Positions 15,282 to 23,016 of a stretch of DNA of 64,000 bases are shown piece after piece. The notes under the pieces are model-generated. The model was given only the letters and a program-made list of their open reading frames with translations, did no database searches and was not told where the DNA came from. The stretch is from positions 558,001 to 622,000 of the forward strand of contig NZ_BIXZ01000001.1 of the NCBI RefSeq assembly GCF_005406125.1, written 5' to 3'. Source of the stretch: Haloarcula mannanilytica. Lineage in GTDB: Archaea; Halobacteriota; Halobacteria; Halobacteriales; Haloarculaceae. Every line of letters starts with the position of its first letter. The first letter of the stretch is position 1. The position numbers and the translations under genes are program-made.

Positions 15282-16205
15282 ATGCGGTTCCGCAACGCCA
15301 TCCTCTTCGTCGCGCTCGCCGTCGCGTGGGGCAGCGCCTTCACCGCCATCAAAGCCGGCCTGGAGTACTTCCCGCCGGTCCTGTTCGCGGCGTTCCGGTA
15401 CGACCTCGCCGGCCTGCTGATGCTGGGGTATGCCGTGTACGCCACAGACCAGTGGGTCCCCCGGAGTCGGGCCGACTGGATCGTCGTGGGTATCGGTGGT
15501 TCGCTCCTGATCGCGGCGTATCACATCTTCCTGTTCATCGGCGAACAGGAGACCACCAGCGCCGCCGCCGCAATCGTGGTGAGCCTCTCGCCGATTCTGA
15601 CGACCGGGTTCGCCCGGGCATTCCTCCCGGACGAGCGGCTCACGCCGCTTGGCATCGTCGGTCTGCTCGTCGGTTTCGTCGGCGTCGGCGTCCTCAGCAA
15701 CCCCGACCCGAGCAATCTGTTGGACCCACGGACAGTGTCGCTGTTCCTGGTGTTTCTCGCGGCCACGTCGTTTGCGCTCGGGAGCGTGTTGACCCGGCGG
15801 TTCGACGACGACCTCGAAATCGAGACGATGGAGGCGTGGTCGATGCTGCTGGGGGCGGTTCTCATGCACGGCGTCAGCGTCGGTCTCTCCGAGTCAGTCG
15901 CCGACGTGCAGTGGACAATTGAGGCGGGACTGGCCCTGCTGTATCTGGTCGTCGTCGCCAGCGCGCTGGGGTTCCTGATTTACTTCGACCTGCTGGAACG
16001 GCTCGGCCCCATCGAAATCAACCTCGTCTCCTATGCCGCGCCGGTCGTCGCCGCCGTGACCGGTCTCCTCTTCCTCGGTGAGCGGCCGACGGTCTTCACT
16101 GGCGTCGGGTTCGGCTGTATCCTCGTCGGGTTCGCGCTCCTGAAACGGGACGCGCTGCGGGACGAGGTCGCGCGGTTCAACGGGACGCCAAATCGTAGCG
16201 ATTGA
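15282..16205 (+). CDS. DMT-superfamily EamA transporter
   Basis: A 307-residue membrane protein of the drug/metabolite transporter superfamily with ten predicted helices in two EamA repeats. Repeat 1 starts FRNAILFVALAVAWGSAF; repeat 2 starts near 148 at FLVFLAATSFALGSVLTRR. The characteristic AAPVVAAVTGLLFLGERPT is at the end of the second repeat. The start is the ATG at 15282; an extra 30 residues upstream in frame overlap surE and are Arg/Thr-rich, unlike this family. The substrate is unknown. Confidence 0.87.
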   Translation: MRFRNAILFVALAVAWGSAFTAIKAGLEYFPPVLFAAFRYDLAGLLMLGYAVYATDQWVPRSRADWIVVGIGGSLLIAAYHIFLFIGEQETTSAAAAIVVSLSPILTTGFARAFLPDERLTPLGIVGLLVGFVGVGVLSNPDPSNLLDPRTVSLFLVFLAATSFALGSVLTRRFDDDLEIETMEAWSMLLGAVLMHGVSVGLSESVADVQWTIEAGLALLYLVVVASALGFLIYFDLLERLGPIEINLVSYAAPVVAAVTGLLFLGERPTVFTGVGFGCILVGFALLKRDALRDEVARFNGTPNRSD

Positions 16206-16207
16206 GC

Positions 16208-16387
16208 TCAGTCGCCGTGGTCCTCCGTTACAGACACGTCCCGGAGGAACGCAGCAATGTCGTCCCCGTCGGCACCGAGTCCAACAACTTGTGCACGGTT
16301 ACCGCCGACCACAAACAGCGCACCCACAGTTTGTCGAAGAAGTAGCGTAGGGACCGACTTACGCCGTTCCGAGCGACTATCGAAGGG
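16208..16387 (-). pseudogene. Possible thioredoxin C-terminal remnant
   Basis: On the leftward strand a 59-codon open stretch has no usable ATG and reads ...KSVPTLLL... followed by FVVGGNRAQVVGLGADGDD and IAAFLRDVSV. This resembles the cis-proline strand (SVPTLLLF), beta-hairpin and final helix of a thioredoxin, with a disordered insertion after PTLLL. The CxxC active-site half is absent: an in-frame stop precedes the stretch. It is likely the decayed 3' end of a thioredoxin gene. The identification rests on pattern similarity only. Confidence 0.45.
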
Positions 16388-16464
16388 TCAATCTATCGTT
16401 TCACATTGGATCCATCTTCGGTACAGTACGATTAATTAAATATTAGCAGGTCGTTTAACAAGTC

Positions 16465-16593
16465 ATGCTTGGGAGTGGGGTCCCGTCGATACTGGTCTGG
16501 CTGGTGGTGGGCTGGCTGTTCGCAATCGGTCTGTTCATGGCGCTGCTGTACGCGTCCGGCAAGCGGGACCGCCGCAAGCAGGCCCGCGCGTAA
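16465..16593 (+). CDS. Small single-span membrane protein (42 residues)
   Basis: A short gene from ATG 16465 to TAA 16593. The product has one strongly hydrophobic helix (about residues 7-30, PSILVWLVVGWLFAIGLF) and a basic C-terminal tail (KRDRRKQARA), giving an N-out, C-in topology. It is preceded by an AT-rich segment (16429-16446, GATTAATTAAATATTAGC) that could supply the promoter. No function can be assigned; the regular structure and promoter argue for a real gene. Confidence 0.55.
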   Translation: MLGSGVPSILVWLVVGWLFAIGLFMALLYASGKRDRRKQARA

Positions 16594-16729
16594 TCGGGGC
16601 AGAGTTGCCGGGACAGTGGCGTCTGACGTTCGGCTGACGGCCCCATCGAAACCACCGCGCAGTCGTGCGGTTTTCACTTCCGCCATGGATTGCCCGGTTA
16701 TATGTCTCTCTGGCCCATTGCCGAAACAC

Positions 16730-16870
16730 ATGATCAAGCGATTACGCCAGGTCGTGGGGACTCGACAGCCGTCGCATCTGGAATGTCGACAGTGTGGGAC
16801 CACTCTCGAAACGGGTGGGGCGACCTGTCCGGCCTGTGGCTCCGGCGATATCGTGCAGTACGACCTTTGA
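16730..16870 (+). CDS. Small zinc-ribbon protein (46 residues)
   Basis: A 46-residue protein with two CxxC knuckles, CRQC and CPAC, 14 residues apart, followed by SGDIVQYDL: a compact treble-clef/zinc-ribbon fold. The start at ATG 16730 is favoured over an in-frame ATG at 16685 because a TATA-like GGTTATATG sits about 30 bases upstream, consistent with leaderless transcription. Tiny zinc ribbons are abundant in haloarchaea and several affect stress or biofilm; no specific role can be assigned here. Confidence 0.62.
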   Translation: MIKRLRQVVGTRQPSHLECRQCGTTLETGGATCPACGSGDIVQYDL

Positions 16871-16964
16871 TCGGAACGACGGGTCAGTTCCCAATGTTTG
16901 CGAGGGTGGTACGGGTATGTTTTCTCGGCTATCGCCGCAATGACGAAAAGACGAGATGCAGAGC

Positions 16965-17378
16965 TTACTGCTCGACGGATTCCCACACGTCAGATGAAAT
17001 CTTCGCCTTCGGATTGTCGGGATGTGTTACCGTCAGTCGGTCCCCGGATTCGATAGCGATGAGATCGACGGTGTTGCTCTCCGCGTGATTCCGCGTCGGG
17101 TACGTAAACGGCCGTGACCGCGTCGGAAGGTCACTTATCGGCGGGCACTCCGGCGGCGCGACGACATCGTCAGCGAATCCATCGGTGTGGATCTTCGATT
17201 GTGGCTTGTCTCGACCACGTGTATCGAGCCACTGGAGACATCGCTCCCCAATCGAAGTAGTCTCAATGGCTGAGCGCACGCGATGCCTGGCCCGTTCCAG
17301 AAGCGAGGGTGACGGCACGTCGCCGTCGTCCGTCCTGCCTCGGGCACCCCGTGGCTCATCCATGGGTGTGAGACTCAT
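16965..17378 (-). CDS. Conserved-looking hypothetical protein
   Basis: A protein of about 137 residues, not recognised. The N-terminal two thirds are polar and arginine-rich (LLERARHRVRSAIETTSIG near 25-45). The C-terminal part is more structured: TVDLIAIESGDRLTVTHPD then AKISSDVWESVEQ, a strand-turn-strand pattern. The start is uncertain: ATG at 17378 or 17363; a longer frame from 17405 is also open. Codon use fits the surrounding haloarchaeal genes. It lies 47 bases downstream of the HD-domain gene on the same strand. Confidence 0.55.
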   Translation of the reverse strand: MSLTPMDEPRGARGRTDDGDVPSPSLLERARHRVRSAIETTSIGERCLQWLDTRGRDKPQSKIHTDGFADDVVAPPECPPISDLPTRSRPFTYPTRNHAESNTVDLIAIESGDRLTVTHPDNPKAKISSDVWESVEQ

Positions 17379-17425
17379 GGGCACAGCTAGGGAACCCCGG
17401 TACAAAACCGTTGTGTCGGTCCGTC

Positions 17426-18238
17426 TCAGAGCTCGATTCGCTCGACGATCTGGTTGCCGTCTTCCCGGGTGTTGAGCGCGACGATGCGGACGTACTCCTC
17501 TAGCCCGGAATCGGTGAGCTTAGCCTTCAGGAGGTTGTCGACTTGATAGACGCCGGCCGCGTTGTTCATCGCGATTTCAACGAGGACGGGATAGTCATCG
17601 CCGGGGCTCAGCGTCACCGTCTCGATAGCCTGGCTGGAAACGGTGTCGATGCCGCGGCCGCCGCGCTTGTAGGGGATGCGCGAGCGACCCCGTTCCATGT
17701 CCAGCGCGTCGGCGACGCGCACGACGCCGGCTTCCAGCGTCAGCGGGTTTTCCTCCGTGTGGTGACAGAGAATCGCGTGTAACACCTCGCCTTTCACCTG
17801 AACGGCCTGTCGAACGTCGTAGAACTCATCGAGCAGGTCATCAAGGATATCGGCCGCGAGCGGAATCGAATAGTACGGGTGTGCATCGCGGTGGACGACG
17901 TGGCCGATGTCGTGCAGCGTCGCCGCAAGCCCGATAATGACGGCCTCGTCGGCCTCGTCGAGCCCGTGGTCGGCCGCGCCGTTGAACTCGACGCCGCCCT
18001 GTTTGAGGAGGTCATACAGGCACAGCGCTCGGTTCCGGACGATGCCGATGTGTTTTGCGCCATGGTCGTTGTATCGCTTGCGCGCAACGGGATTGACGTT
18101 CTGGGCTTCGAGATACGCCTGGATCTCCTCGTCAGACGTGACGGTGTCGAGGACTGCGTTCAGCCGCCCGTCCGGGAACGCGTGGTCCTCATCGGGGTCA
18201 TAGATACGGCCGCTGGTGTCGTCTCGGTCAACGCTCAT
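17426..18238 (-). CDS. HD-domain phosphohydrolase
   Basis: A 270-residue HD-superfamily metal-dependent phosphohydrolase. The HD core spans about 60-170: HGAKHIGIVRNRALCLYDLL supplies the first histidine, LAATLHDIGHVVHR the HD pair, and ILCHHTEENPL the later histidine. The C-terminal part (VLVEIAMNNAAGVYQVDNLL onward) is a beta-rich domain often seen with haloarchaeal HD proteins. It may cleave a nucleotide or cyclic nucleotide, but the substrate is not visible in the sequence. The start is the ATG at 18238. Confidence 0.85.
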   Translation of the reverse strand: MSVDRDDTSGRIYDPDEDHAFPDGRLNAVLDTVTSDEEIQAYLEAQNVNPVARKRYNDHGAKHIGIVRNRALCLYDLLKQGGVEFNGAADHGLDEADEAVIIGLAATLHDIGHVVHRDAHPYYSIPLAADILDDLLDEFYDVRQAVQVKGEVLHAILCHHTEENPLTLEAGVVRVADALDMERGRSRIPYKRGGRGIDTVSSQAIETVTLSPGDDYPVLVEIAMNNAAGVYQVDNLLKAKLTDSGLEEYVRIVALNTREDGNQIVERIEL

Positions 18239-18282
18239 ACCACAACCCAGACAACCCACGGCGAAAAATCCCCCCGGCGCGG

Positions 18283-18750
18283 TCAGGTGGCGGCGTCGAT
18301 GACCTCGTCGTAGTCCGGTTCGACGCCGGGGTCGTCGCTGACCCAGGCGTACGTGACTTCCCGGTTCTCGTCGACAACGAAGACGGCTCGCTTGGCCACG
18401 TTCGGCACGCCGAGTGCCTCGAAATCCATCGAGATGTCGTAGGCGTCGACGATCTCACGGCCGGCGTCGCTGAGGAGGTCGAACTCGATCCCGAGTTCGT
18501 CCCGGAACGCGTTCTGTGCGAACGGCGTGTCGATACTGACGCCGTACAGCGTCGTCCCCGCCTCAGTGAGCTCGTCGAGTCGGTCCTGGAACGTGTTTAG
18601 CTCGTGACTACAGACGCTTGTGAACGCGCCCGGGAAGAACGCGAGGACAATCGGTCCGTCTCCGATCTCCTCGGACAGCGTTATCTCATCGATGTCGCCG
18701 TTTGCGACCGGTGCAGTGAAATCTGGTGCGTCGTCTCCGACTGAGACCAT
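18283..18750 (-). CDS. 1-Cys peroxiredoxin
   Basis: A 155-residue AhpC/TSA-family thiol peroxidase that reduces hydrogen peroxide and organic hydroperoxides. The peroxidatic Cys47 is in FFPGAFTSVCSHEL, with Pro40 and Thr44 of the PxxxT/SxxC motif. It contains no other cysteine, so it is a 1-Cys enzyme of the BCP/AhpE type that needs an external thiol. The loop GVPNVAKRAVFVVDENREV near 115 is typical. It is transcribed leftward, apparently as a single gene. Confidence 0.92.
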   Translation of the reverse strand: MVSVGDDAPDFTAPVANGDIDEITLSEEIGDGPIVLAFFPGAFTSVCSHELNTFQDRLDELTEAGTTLYGVSIDTPFAQNAFRDELGIEFDLLSDAGREIVDAYDISMDFEALGVPNVAKRAVFVVDENREVTYAWVSDDPGVEPDYDEVIDAAT

Positions 18751-18819
18751 ACTGGCGACCTGTACCCTGTCCGGTAAAACCCTTTCCGACGCGGTCGAGA
18801 GCTGGTGTTTTTTCCCCGG

Positions 18820-19065
18820 TTAAAACTGCGCGAACTTCGCCGTCACTTCGTCGATCCACTCTGGGAGCTCGCGGTCCGCAAGCGTGCCATCCGCGTCACG
18901 AGTTGTGACGACATCTGCGATTTCTCCCTCGCGCGTGATATCGAGCCGCCAAACGCCATCGGCTTCGATATCGACTCTGACGACATCCTCTCCGACGGGT
19001 TTGATCGGTCGAACCGTTACCTCTTCCCCGCTTCTGACTTCCATCGTGTGACTCTCAGCCGGCAT
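18820..19065 (-). CDS. Small conserved-looking hypothetical protein
   Basis: An 81-residue acidic protein, not recognised. It reads as a small all-beta domain (EVTVRPIKPVGEDVVRVDIE, then GVWRLDITREGEIADVV) with a final helix (LPEWIDEVTAKFAQF). There are no cysteines or membrane segments. A second in-frame ATG at 19044 gives a 74-residue version starting MEVRSGEE. It is same-strand and 69 bases upstream of the peroxiredoxin gene, so they may be co-transcribed. Confidence 0.6.
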   Translation of the reverse strand: MPAESHTMEVRSGEEVTVRPIKPVGEDVVRVDIEADGVWRLDITREGEIADVVTTRDADGTLADRELPEWIDEVTAKFAQF

Positions 19066-19619
19066 TTGGTATCCCTGAGCACCCGACAGTAGTTATATCT
19101 CCGGGCAAGGCAGTGTTTCGCCCACGCTGTACTCGGTAAGCTGTGGTTTAACAAACGTATAATAAATTGACACTACTGCATAGACAGTACTGCGGGTGCG
19201 AACCCGTGTGCGGACAACAGAAGTCATGTACCGGACAGCTACCAGCTATCGGCCTGTTCCCATAGACACGTAGCGGCCTGTCTGTCAATTGCAGTGTCAA
19301 GCCAGGGACACCGTACGGCCAGGGACACGGTGTCTCGTTGCCCCCTCTACACCACATCCCACTCCCCCCGTTCCGGGCTTCGCCGTCGGTTCCCGGCGAG
19401 CCCGGTTCTGCGGCCGTGGACGATTGGTGCTTCCCGTCATAGACCGTCACTGCACGTTTCTCGCCGGCCTAGTCGTCGGAAGCGGTTCAAAACCCGGCGA
19501 CGGGACTGGTGCGGCACTGAAATGCTGTAGCGCAGGTCCCGAGAGTAGCGAAACGCCTGGCAGCCCCTCCTGAAGGAGGCAAAAAGGTTATAATAGCAAC
19601 CACGTAACCTTCGGATACA
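19066..19619. other. 554-base gap without a convincing gene
   Basis: No reading frame here has convincing protein features; leftward and rightward frames of 78-100 codons are rich in Cys/Arg/Ser and look like chance. The only structure noted is an inverted repeat GACACCGT/ACGGTGTC (19307-19314 and 19327-19334). AGGTTATAATAG at about 19585-19596 is probably the tatA promoter. I looked for SRP RNA and RNase P RNA landmarks on both strands and saw none. Confidence 0.4.
19307..19334. repeat. Inverted repeat, possible RNA hairpin
   Basis: GACACCGT at 19307-19314 and ACGGTGTC at 19327-19334 can pair in an 8-base stem with a 12-base loop. It stands alone in a gene-poor stretch; no function assigned. 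Confidence 0.4.
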
Positions 19620-19892
19620 ATGTCAGCGACAATCGGAATACTGTTCCCGGGGATGCCCGGGACGACGGAGATGATGGTCATCCTCCTCATCGCCGTCCTG
19701 CTGTTCGGTGCGAACAAGATTCCAAAGTTAGCACGGTCGACCGGCGAAGCCATGGGCGAGTTCCAGAAGGGGCGCGAAGAAGTCGAGCAAGAGCTTGAAG
19801 AGATGCGTGAGGGCGGCACTAAAGAGGGAACCGACGCATCCACCGTGGACTCGGCCGAGTCGACCGAGACGGCGACGGAAACCGAGACGTAA
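19620..19892 (+). CDS. tatA: Twin-arginine translocase subunit TatA
   Basis: A 90-residue TatA/TatB-family protein, the pore-forming part of the Tat system that exports folded proteins, used by most haloarchaeal secreted proteins including the halocyanins above. It has an N-terminal transmembrane helix (about 15-30, MMVILLIAVLLFG), the conserved hinge FGANKIPKLARSTGEA and an amphipathic helix, then an acidic Glu/Thr-rich tail (60-90). A TATA-like GGTTATAATAG lies about 28 bases before the start, so the transcript is probably leaderless. No tatC is in the window. Confidence 0.93.
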   Translation: MSATIGILFPGMPGTTEMMVILLIAVLLFGANKIPKLARSTGEAMGEFQKGREEVEQELEEMREGGTKEGTDASTVDSAESTETATETET

Positions 19893-19968
19893 CTGGACCA
19901 CTTCTCCGTTTTCAGCGCTCTGTAGTGATAACGAAAGGGCTTTTCGCCGATCCATCGACCATCCGGTA

Positions 19969-20042
19969 GGGCGTGTGGCCTAGTGGACCAGGGCGAGGGG
20001 TTCCTAACCCCTAGAACGCGGGTTCGAATCCCGCCACGCCCG
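19969..20042 (+). tRNA. tRNA-Arg (anticodon CCT)
   Basis: A complete cloverleaf of 74 bases: acceptor GGGCGTG pairs with CACGCCC, D stem GCCT/GGGC, anticodon stem AGGGG/CCCCT around loop TTCCTAA with anticodon CCT (decodes AGG), T stem GCGGG/CCCGC with loop TTCGAAT, discriminator G. There is no intron and no encoded CCA. Twelve bases of its 3' end recur 78 bases downstream. Confidence 0.95.
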
Positions 20043-20118
20043 CTTCGTGGTTTCTCGTGTCCGCTCGAAACACACTCGCGGCCGTGGCGACCCTCGCGAA
20101 ACCTTCGGTTTCGCTCAG

Positions 20119-20130
20119 TCCCGCCACGCC
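20119..20130 (+). repeat. Duplicated 3' end of tRNA-Arg (possible att remnant)
   Basis: TCCCGCCACGCC here repeats the final T-stem and acceptor bases of the tRNA-Arg gene (20029-20040), 90 bases apart. Partial duplication of a tRNA 3' end is the mark left by tyrosine-recombinase integration at tRNA genes. The 78 bases between the tRNA end and the repeat hold no gene, so if an element was here it is gone. Confidence 0.45.
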
Positions 20131-20181
20131 GTACAGCGAACAAACTGAATCACAGTATCCACAGCACCTGAGATGCCAACG

Positions 20182-20202
20182 TATAAGTTTAGGCTTACCT
20201 AA
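20182..20202 (+). promoter_or_regulatory. TATA box plus DtxR/SirR-type iron operator
   Basis: TATAAG (20182-20187) is followed by TTAGGCTTACCTAA (20189-20202), an interrupted palindrome with TTAGG/CCTAA arms like the DtxR/IdeR consensus and the sites of archaeal Idr/SirR regulators. It lies between the TATA box and the start codon at 20214, where bound repressor would block transcription. Iron control of the downstream oxidoreductase is inferred. Confidence 0.6.
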
Positions 20203-20213
20203 CTCCGGCTGAG

Positions 20214-21845
20214 ATGGATCGGGAGCCGTCCGAGCGGGCGGACGTGTGCGTCATCGGGGCCGGACCGGCAGGAGCACTCGTCGCGAGCCAACTCGCCAGC
20301 GACGGGGAAAGCGTGGTCGTGTTAGAGGCTGGGCCGCGGTTCGACAGGTCGAAACGCGAACAGCAGATGGAGCAGGCGATTCGGCCCGGCGACCACGGTT
20401 CAGTGTGGGGCATGGGCGGCGACCGCGACGCGTTCAGCACCAGCGGCGAGCGGTACTACCCGCTGAACGTCTCCCGGGTGAAAGGCGTCGGCGGGTCGAC
20501 GCTGCACTGGCAGGGGATGGTGATGCGGTTGCATCCCTCGGATTTCGACGGGAGCCACGACACCGAGGACCCAGCGTGGCCGATCAGCTACGACGACCTG
20601 CGCCCCTATTACGCCGATGCCGAGCGGGCGCTGGGGGTCGCCGGCGACGCGGACAACCCCTTCGCGCCACCGCGGGACGGCCCATATCCGTTGCCCGGCT
20701 TCCCGCCGTCGTACAGCGACTCGCTGTTCGCGGAGGTCTGCGAGGAACTGGGCATCACGATGCACTCCGTGCCCAACGCCCGGAACTCCGAGCCGTACGA
20801 CGACCGGGGGCCGTGTGTCGGCTACGGAACCTGCCAGCCGGTGTGTCCCTCCGGCGCGAAATACGACGCCAGCGTCCACATCGAGGACGCCGAAGACGAG
20901 GGGGCCAGGGTCATCGACCGTGCTCCGGTCCAGCGCTTCGAGACCGACCGTGAGGGCCGTACTGAGGCGGCCGTCTACGCGACGCCGGACGGAACGGAAC
21001 ACCGCCAGACGGCCCGCGAGTTCGTCATCGCGGCGGGCGGCGTCGAGACGCCGCGGCTTCTCCTGCTGTCGGCGAGTGAGGACCACCCCGAGGGGTTGGC
21101 CAACGGGTCCGGGCTCGTCGGCCACTACTTCATGGATCACCTGTTTGCGGGCGCTGGCGGCACGCTCGATCAGGAAACGCGCCAGAACCACATCGGCTTT
21201 CTCACGAGCGAGTGCCACCAGTTCTACGACGACCCCGGACAAGCGGTCGAGCGCGTCGCGGACGGCGAAACAGTAGTCGACGCCACCGACGAGGCGCTGT
21301 CGCCGCTGAAACTGGAGTTTCTGAACTACGCCGGCCCGTCGCCGGTCGAACTCGCGCTCTCCGGGGAGGAGTGGGGCGATACGCTGCTGTCGAGTCTCCG
21401 AGAGAGTTACGGCAACAGCATCGCGATGGGCGGGCTGGTCGGCCAGCCGCCGCGGAAGGAAAACCGGGTGACGCTGGACACGTCGACGACGGACGACCAC
21501 GGGAACCCGGTGCCGGACATCCAGTGGTCGTGGGGCGACCGGCTGGGGCGGTCGCTCGCTCGTGCGAACGAGATTCAACACGCCGTGCTGTCGGAACTGG
21601 GCGTCGACATCTCCTGGACGGTCGGTCCCAAGAACACCGGGCCGGCGTACCACCACATGGGCACGACGCGGATGGGGACCGACCCAGAGGAGAGCGTGGT
21701 CAACCCACAGCTACAGGCCCACGACGTTCCGAACCTCTCTATCGCGTCCTCGTCGGTGTTCGTCAGCGCCGGATCGATGAACCCGACGCTGACCATCGCT
21801 GCACTCGCACTGAAGTGTGCCGACCACGTTTCTGAGCGGCTTTAA
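20214..21845 (+). CDS. GMC-family FAD-dependent oxidoreductase
   Basis: A 543-residue glucose-methanol-choline oxidoreductase, closest in layout to membrane-linked sugar or alcohol dehydrogenase large subunits. The FAD-binding VCVIGAGPAGALVA is at residues 11-24, then VKGVGGSTLHWQGM near 92. A cysteine motif GPCVGYGTCQPVCPSGA near 200-216 is characteristic of the gluconate-dehydrogenase-like branch. The catalytic region is AYHHMGTTRMG (about 481-491) with the final NPTLTIAALA. It lacks an export signal and no small or cytochrome subunit is adjacent. The upstream DtxR-type operator suggests iron regulation. It converges with the next gene with a 4-base stop overlap. Confidence 0.9.
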   Translation: MDREPSERADVCVIGAGPAGALVASQLASDGESVVVLEAGPRFDRSKREQQMEQAIRPGDHGSVWGMGGDRDAFSTSGERYYPLNVSRVKGVGGSTLHWQGMVMRLHPSDFDGSHDTEDPAWPISYDDLRPYYADAERALGVAGDADNPFAPPRDGPYPLPGFPPSYSDSLFAEVCEELGITMHSVPNARNSEPYDDRGPCVGYGTCQPVCPSGAKYDASVHIEDAEDEGARVIDRAPVQRFETDREGRTEAAVYATPDGTEHRQTAREFVIAAGGVETPRLLLLSASEDHPEGLANGSGLVGHYFMDHLFAGAGGTLDQETRQNHIGFLTSECHQFYDDPGQAVERVADGETVVDATDEALSPLKLEFLNYAGPSPVELALSGEEWGDTLLSSLRESYGNSIAMGGLVGQPPRKENRVTLDTSTTDDHGNPVPDIQWSWGDRLGRSLARANEIQHAVLSELGVDISWTVGPKNTGPAYHHMGTTRMGTDPEESVVNPQLQAHDVPNLSIASSSVFVSAGSMNPTLTIAALALKCADHVSERL

Positions 21846-22420
21846 TCCGCGGATTCGGTGACGGCTGCCTTGCTCCGGCGAGTGACCGACTGGAGCCCGG
21901 GTGCGCCGTGAGCGAGCCACACAGCGACGGCGAGGCCGAACAGCCCGAACTGGAACAGGACGTACGGCTCGAACGAGAGCGAGGCGAACTGTTCGACGAA
22001 GGAGGTATCGGTGGCGTATGGCGGCGGAGGCTGGAGCGGCCAGACGAGAAAGCGCAGCCACTGGACCTGTGTCAGATCGCCGCCGACCAGCCCCGCTACC
22101 GCGGTCGGGCTCATGTCCGTCAGCGTATGCGCGAACGCGCCGAGCGTGAACGCCGTCGAGAGGTCCGTCCGGCGATAGCGGACGGCGAGCCGGTGCAAGA
22201 CGACGGCGAGGACGAGAAGCGTGAACAGCGAATGAGCCAGCGACCGGCCCGACGGCAAGACGCCGAAAGTCCAGGCGAACGGTTTGTCGATCAGGTCCGG
22301 GAACTGCGATCCCACCGCGAGCGCGGTGAGTGTCGCCGCAGTCTGTCGACGGGTCGGTTCAAGGCGAGTGTAGACGACGTAGACGAGATAAGCGACGGCG
22401 AGGTGTCCCCACGGCCACAT
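21842..22420 (-). CDS. YdjM-like membrane-bound metal-dependent hydrolase
   Basis: A 192-residue membrane protein of the YdjM/DUF457 family (LexA-binding membrane-bound hydrolase). The N-terminal MWPWGHLAVAYLVY has the conserved GH, SQFPDLIDKPFAW the PD pair, RSLAHSLFTLL the HS pair and FTLGAFAHTLTDM the HxxxD motif, together forming the presumed metal site. Four to five helices are predicted. The physiological substrate is unknown. An inverted repeat TGTATC-TGCT-GATACA lies 28 bases upstream of the start. Confidence 0.85.
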   Translation of the reverse strand: MWPWGHLAVAYLVYVVYTRLEPTRRQTAATLTALAVGSQFPDLIDKPFAWTFGVLPSGRSLAHSLFTLLVLAVVLHRLAVRYRRTDLSTAFTLGAFAHTLTDMSPTAVAGLVGGDLTQVQWLRFLVWPLQPPPPYATDTSFVEQFASLSFEPYVLFQFGLFGLAVAVWLAHGAPGLQSVTRRSKAAVTESAD

Positions 22421-22447
22421 TGGGATTCAGTACGCCGGATAGTGATT

Positions 22448-22463
22448 TGTATCTGCTGATACA
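22448..22463. repeat. Short inverted repeat between two leftward genes
   Basis: TGTATC/GATACA arms (6 bases, 4-base loop) sit in the 85-base gap between the CopD-like gene and the YdjM-like gene. It could be an operator of the downstream gene or part of a terminator of the upstream one. Confidence 0.35.
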
Positions 22464-22505
22464 GGATGTGCACAGTCGAATCAGCAAATTCGGTGCGTCG
22501 GCCGT

Positions 22506-22958
22506 TCAGTACAGGCCGAGAATCGCGCCGGCGTTGAGCAGGAGCAGGATGGCGACGACAGAGGCACCGAGCAGGAACGGGCGCGCGTTCCGGGCCGGTT
22601 CGCGGACCTTCTGCTGGTCGAAGCCGTCGGCGAGTTTCGACGCGCCGACCTCAACGAGACCGGCAAGCAAGAACCACAGGACGACCATCGTGATAACGAG
22701 ATGGCCGCGCCCGGTCCCCGTCAGTGACTCGGCGGTGTAGCGGGTCGCAGCCAGGTGCCCGCCGGTCAGCAGCAGGAGCAGCGCGCTCGTCCGGGAGACC
22801 GTCTGGAGCTTCCCGGTAATGGCCGACAGCGGCCCCGGCGAGGAGTCGCCGTTCAGCGCCGTCGGAAGGACGGCGTAGGTCATGAACAACACGGTACCAG
22901 CCCACAGCGCGGCGAATATCAGGTGGACCCCGAAAATAGCCGCGTTTACGACACTCAT
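22506..22958 (-). CDS. CopD-like four-helix membrane protein
   Basis: A 150-residue integral membrane protein with four predicted helices: 6-28, 50-70, 85-108 and 128-148. The opening VVNAAIFGVHLIFAALWAGTV and the later SRTSALLLLLTGGHLAATRY resemble CopD-type (copper resistance D) and cytochrome-b-like domains with histidines in helices, in keeping with haloarchaeal proteins annotated as CopD-like transporters. A direct copper role is not proven. The start is the ATG at 22958; a longer frame upstream is out of character. Confidence 0.65.
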   Translation of the reverse strand: MSVVNAAIFGVHLIFAALWAGTVLFMTYAVLPTALNGDSSPGPLSAITGKLQTVSRTSALLLLLTGGHLAATRYTAESLTGTGRGHLVITMVVLWFLLAGLVEVGASKLADGFDQQKVREPARNARPFLLGASVVAILLLLNAGAILGLY

Positions 22959-23016
22959 ACACGGCGGTTGGACGCGACCCCCTTCAACGTCGTGGGTTCG
23001 CGCTCGCCGTGTGCTG

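Noticed and set aside
18809-18814. T-run as a terminator
   Set aside because: It is on the plus strand, where no rightward gene ends; for the leftward genes it reads as an A-run.
19148-19450. Leftward frame of 100 codons in the gap before tatA
   Set aside because: Rich in Cys, Gly and Pro without structure, no promoter at the right place, and unlike haloarchaeal acidic proteins.
19066-19619. Possible stable RNA gene (SRP RNA or RNase P RNA)
   Set aside because: No conserved landmarks of either RNA could be seen on either strand; only one short hairpin.
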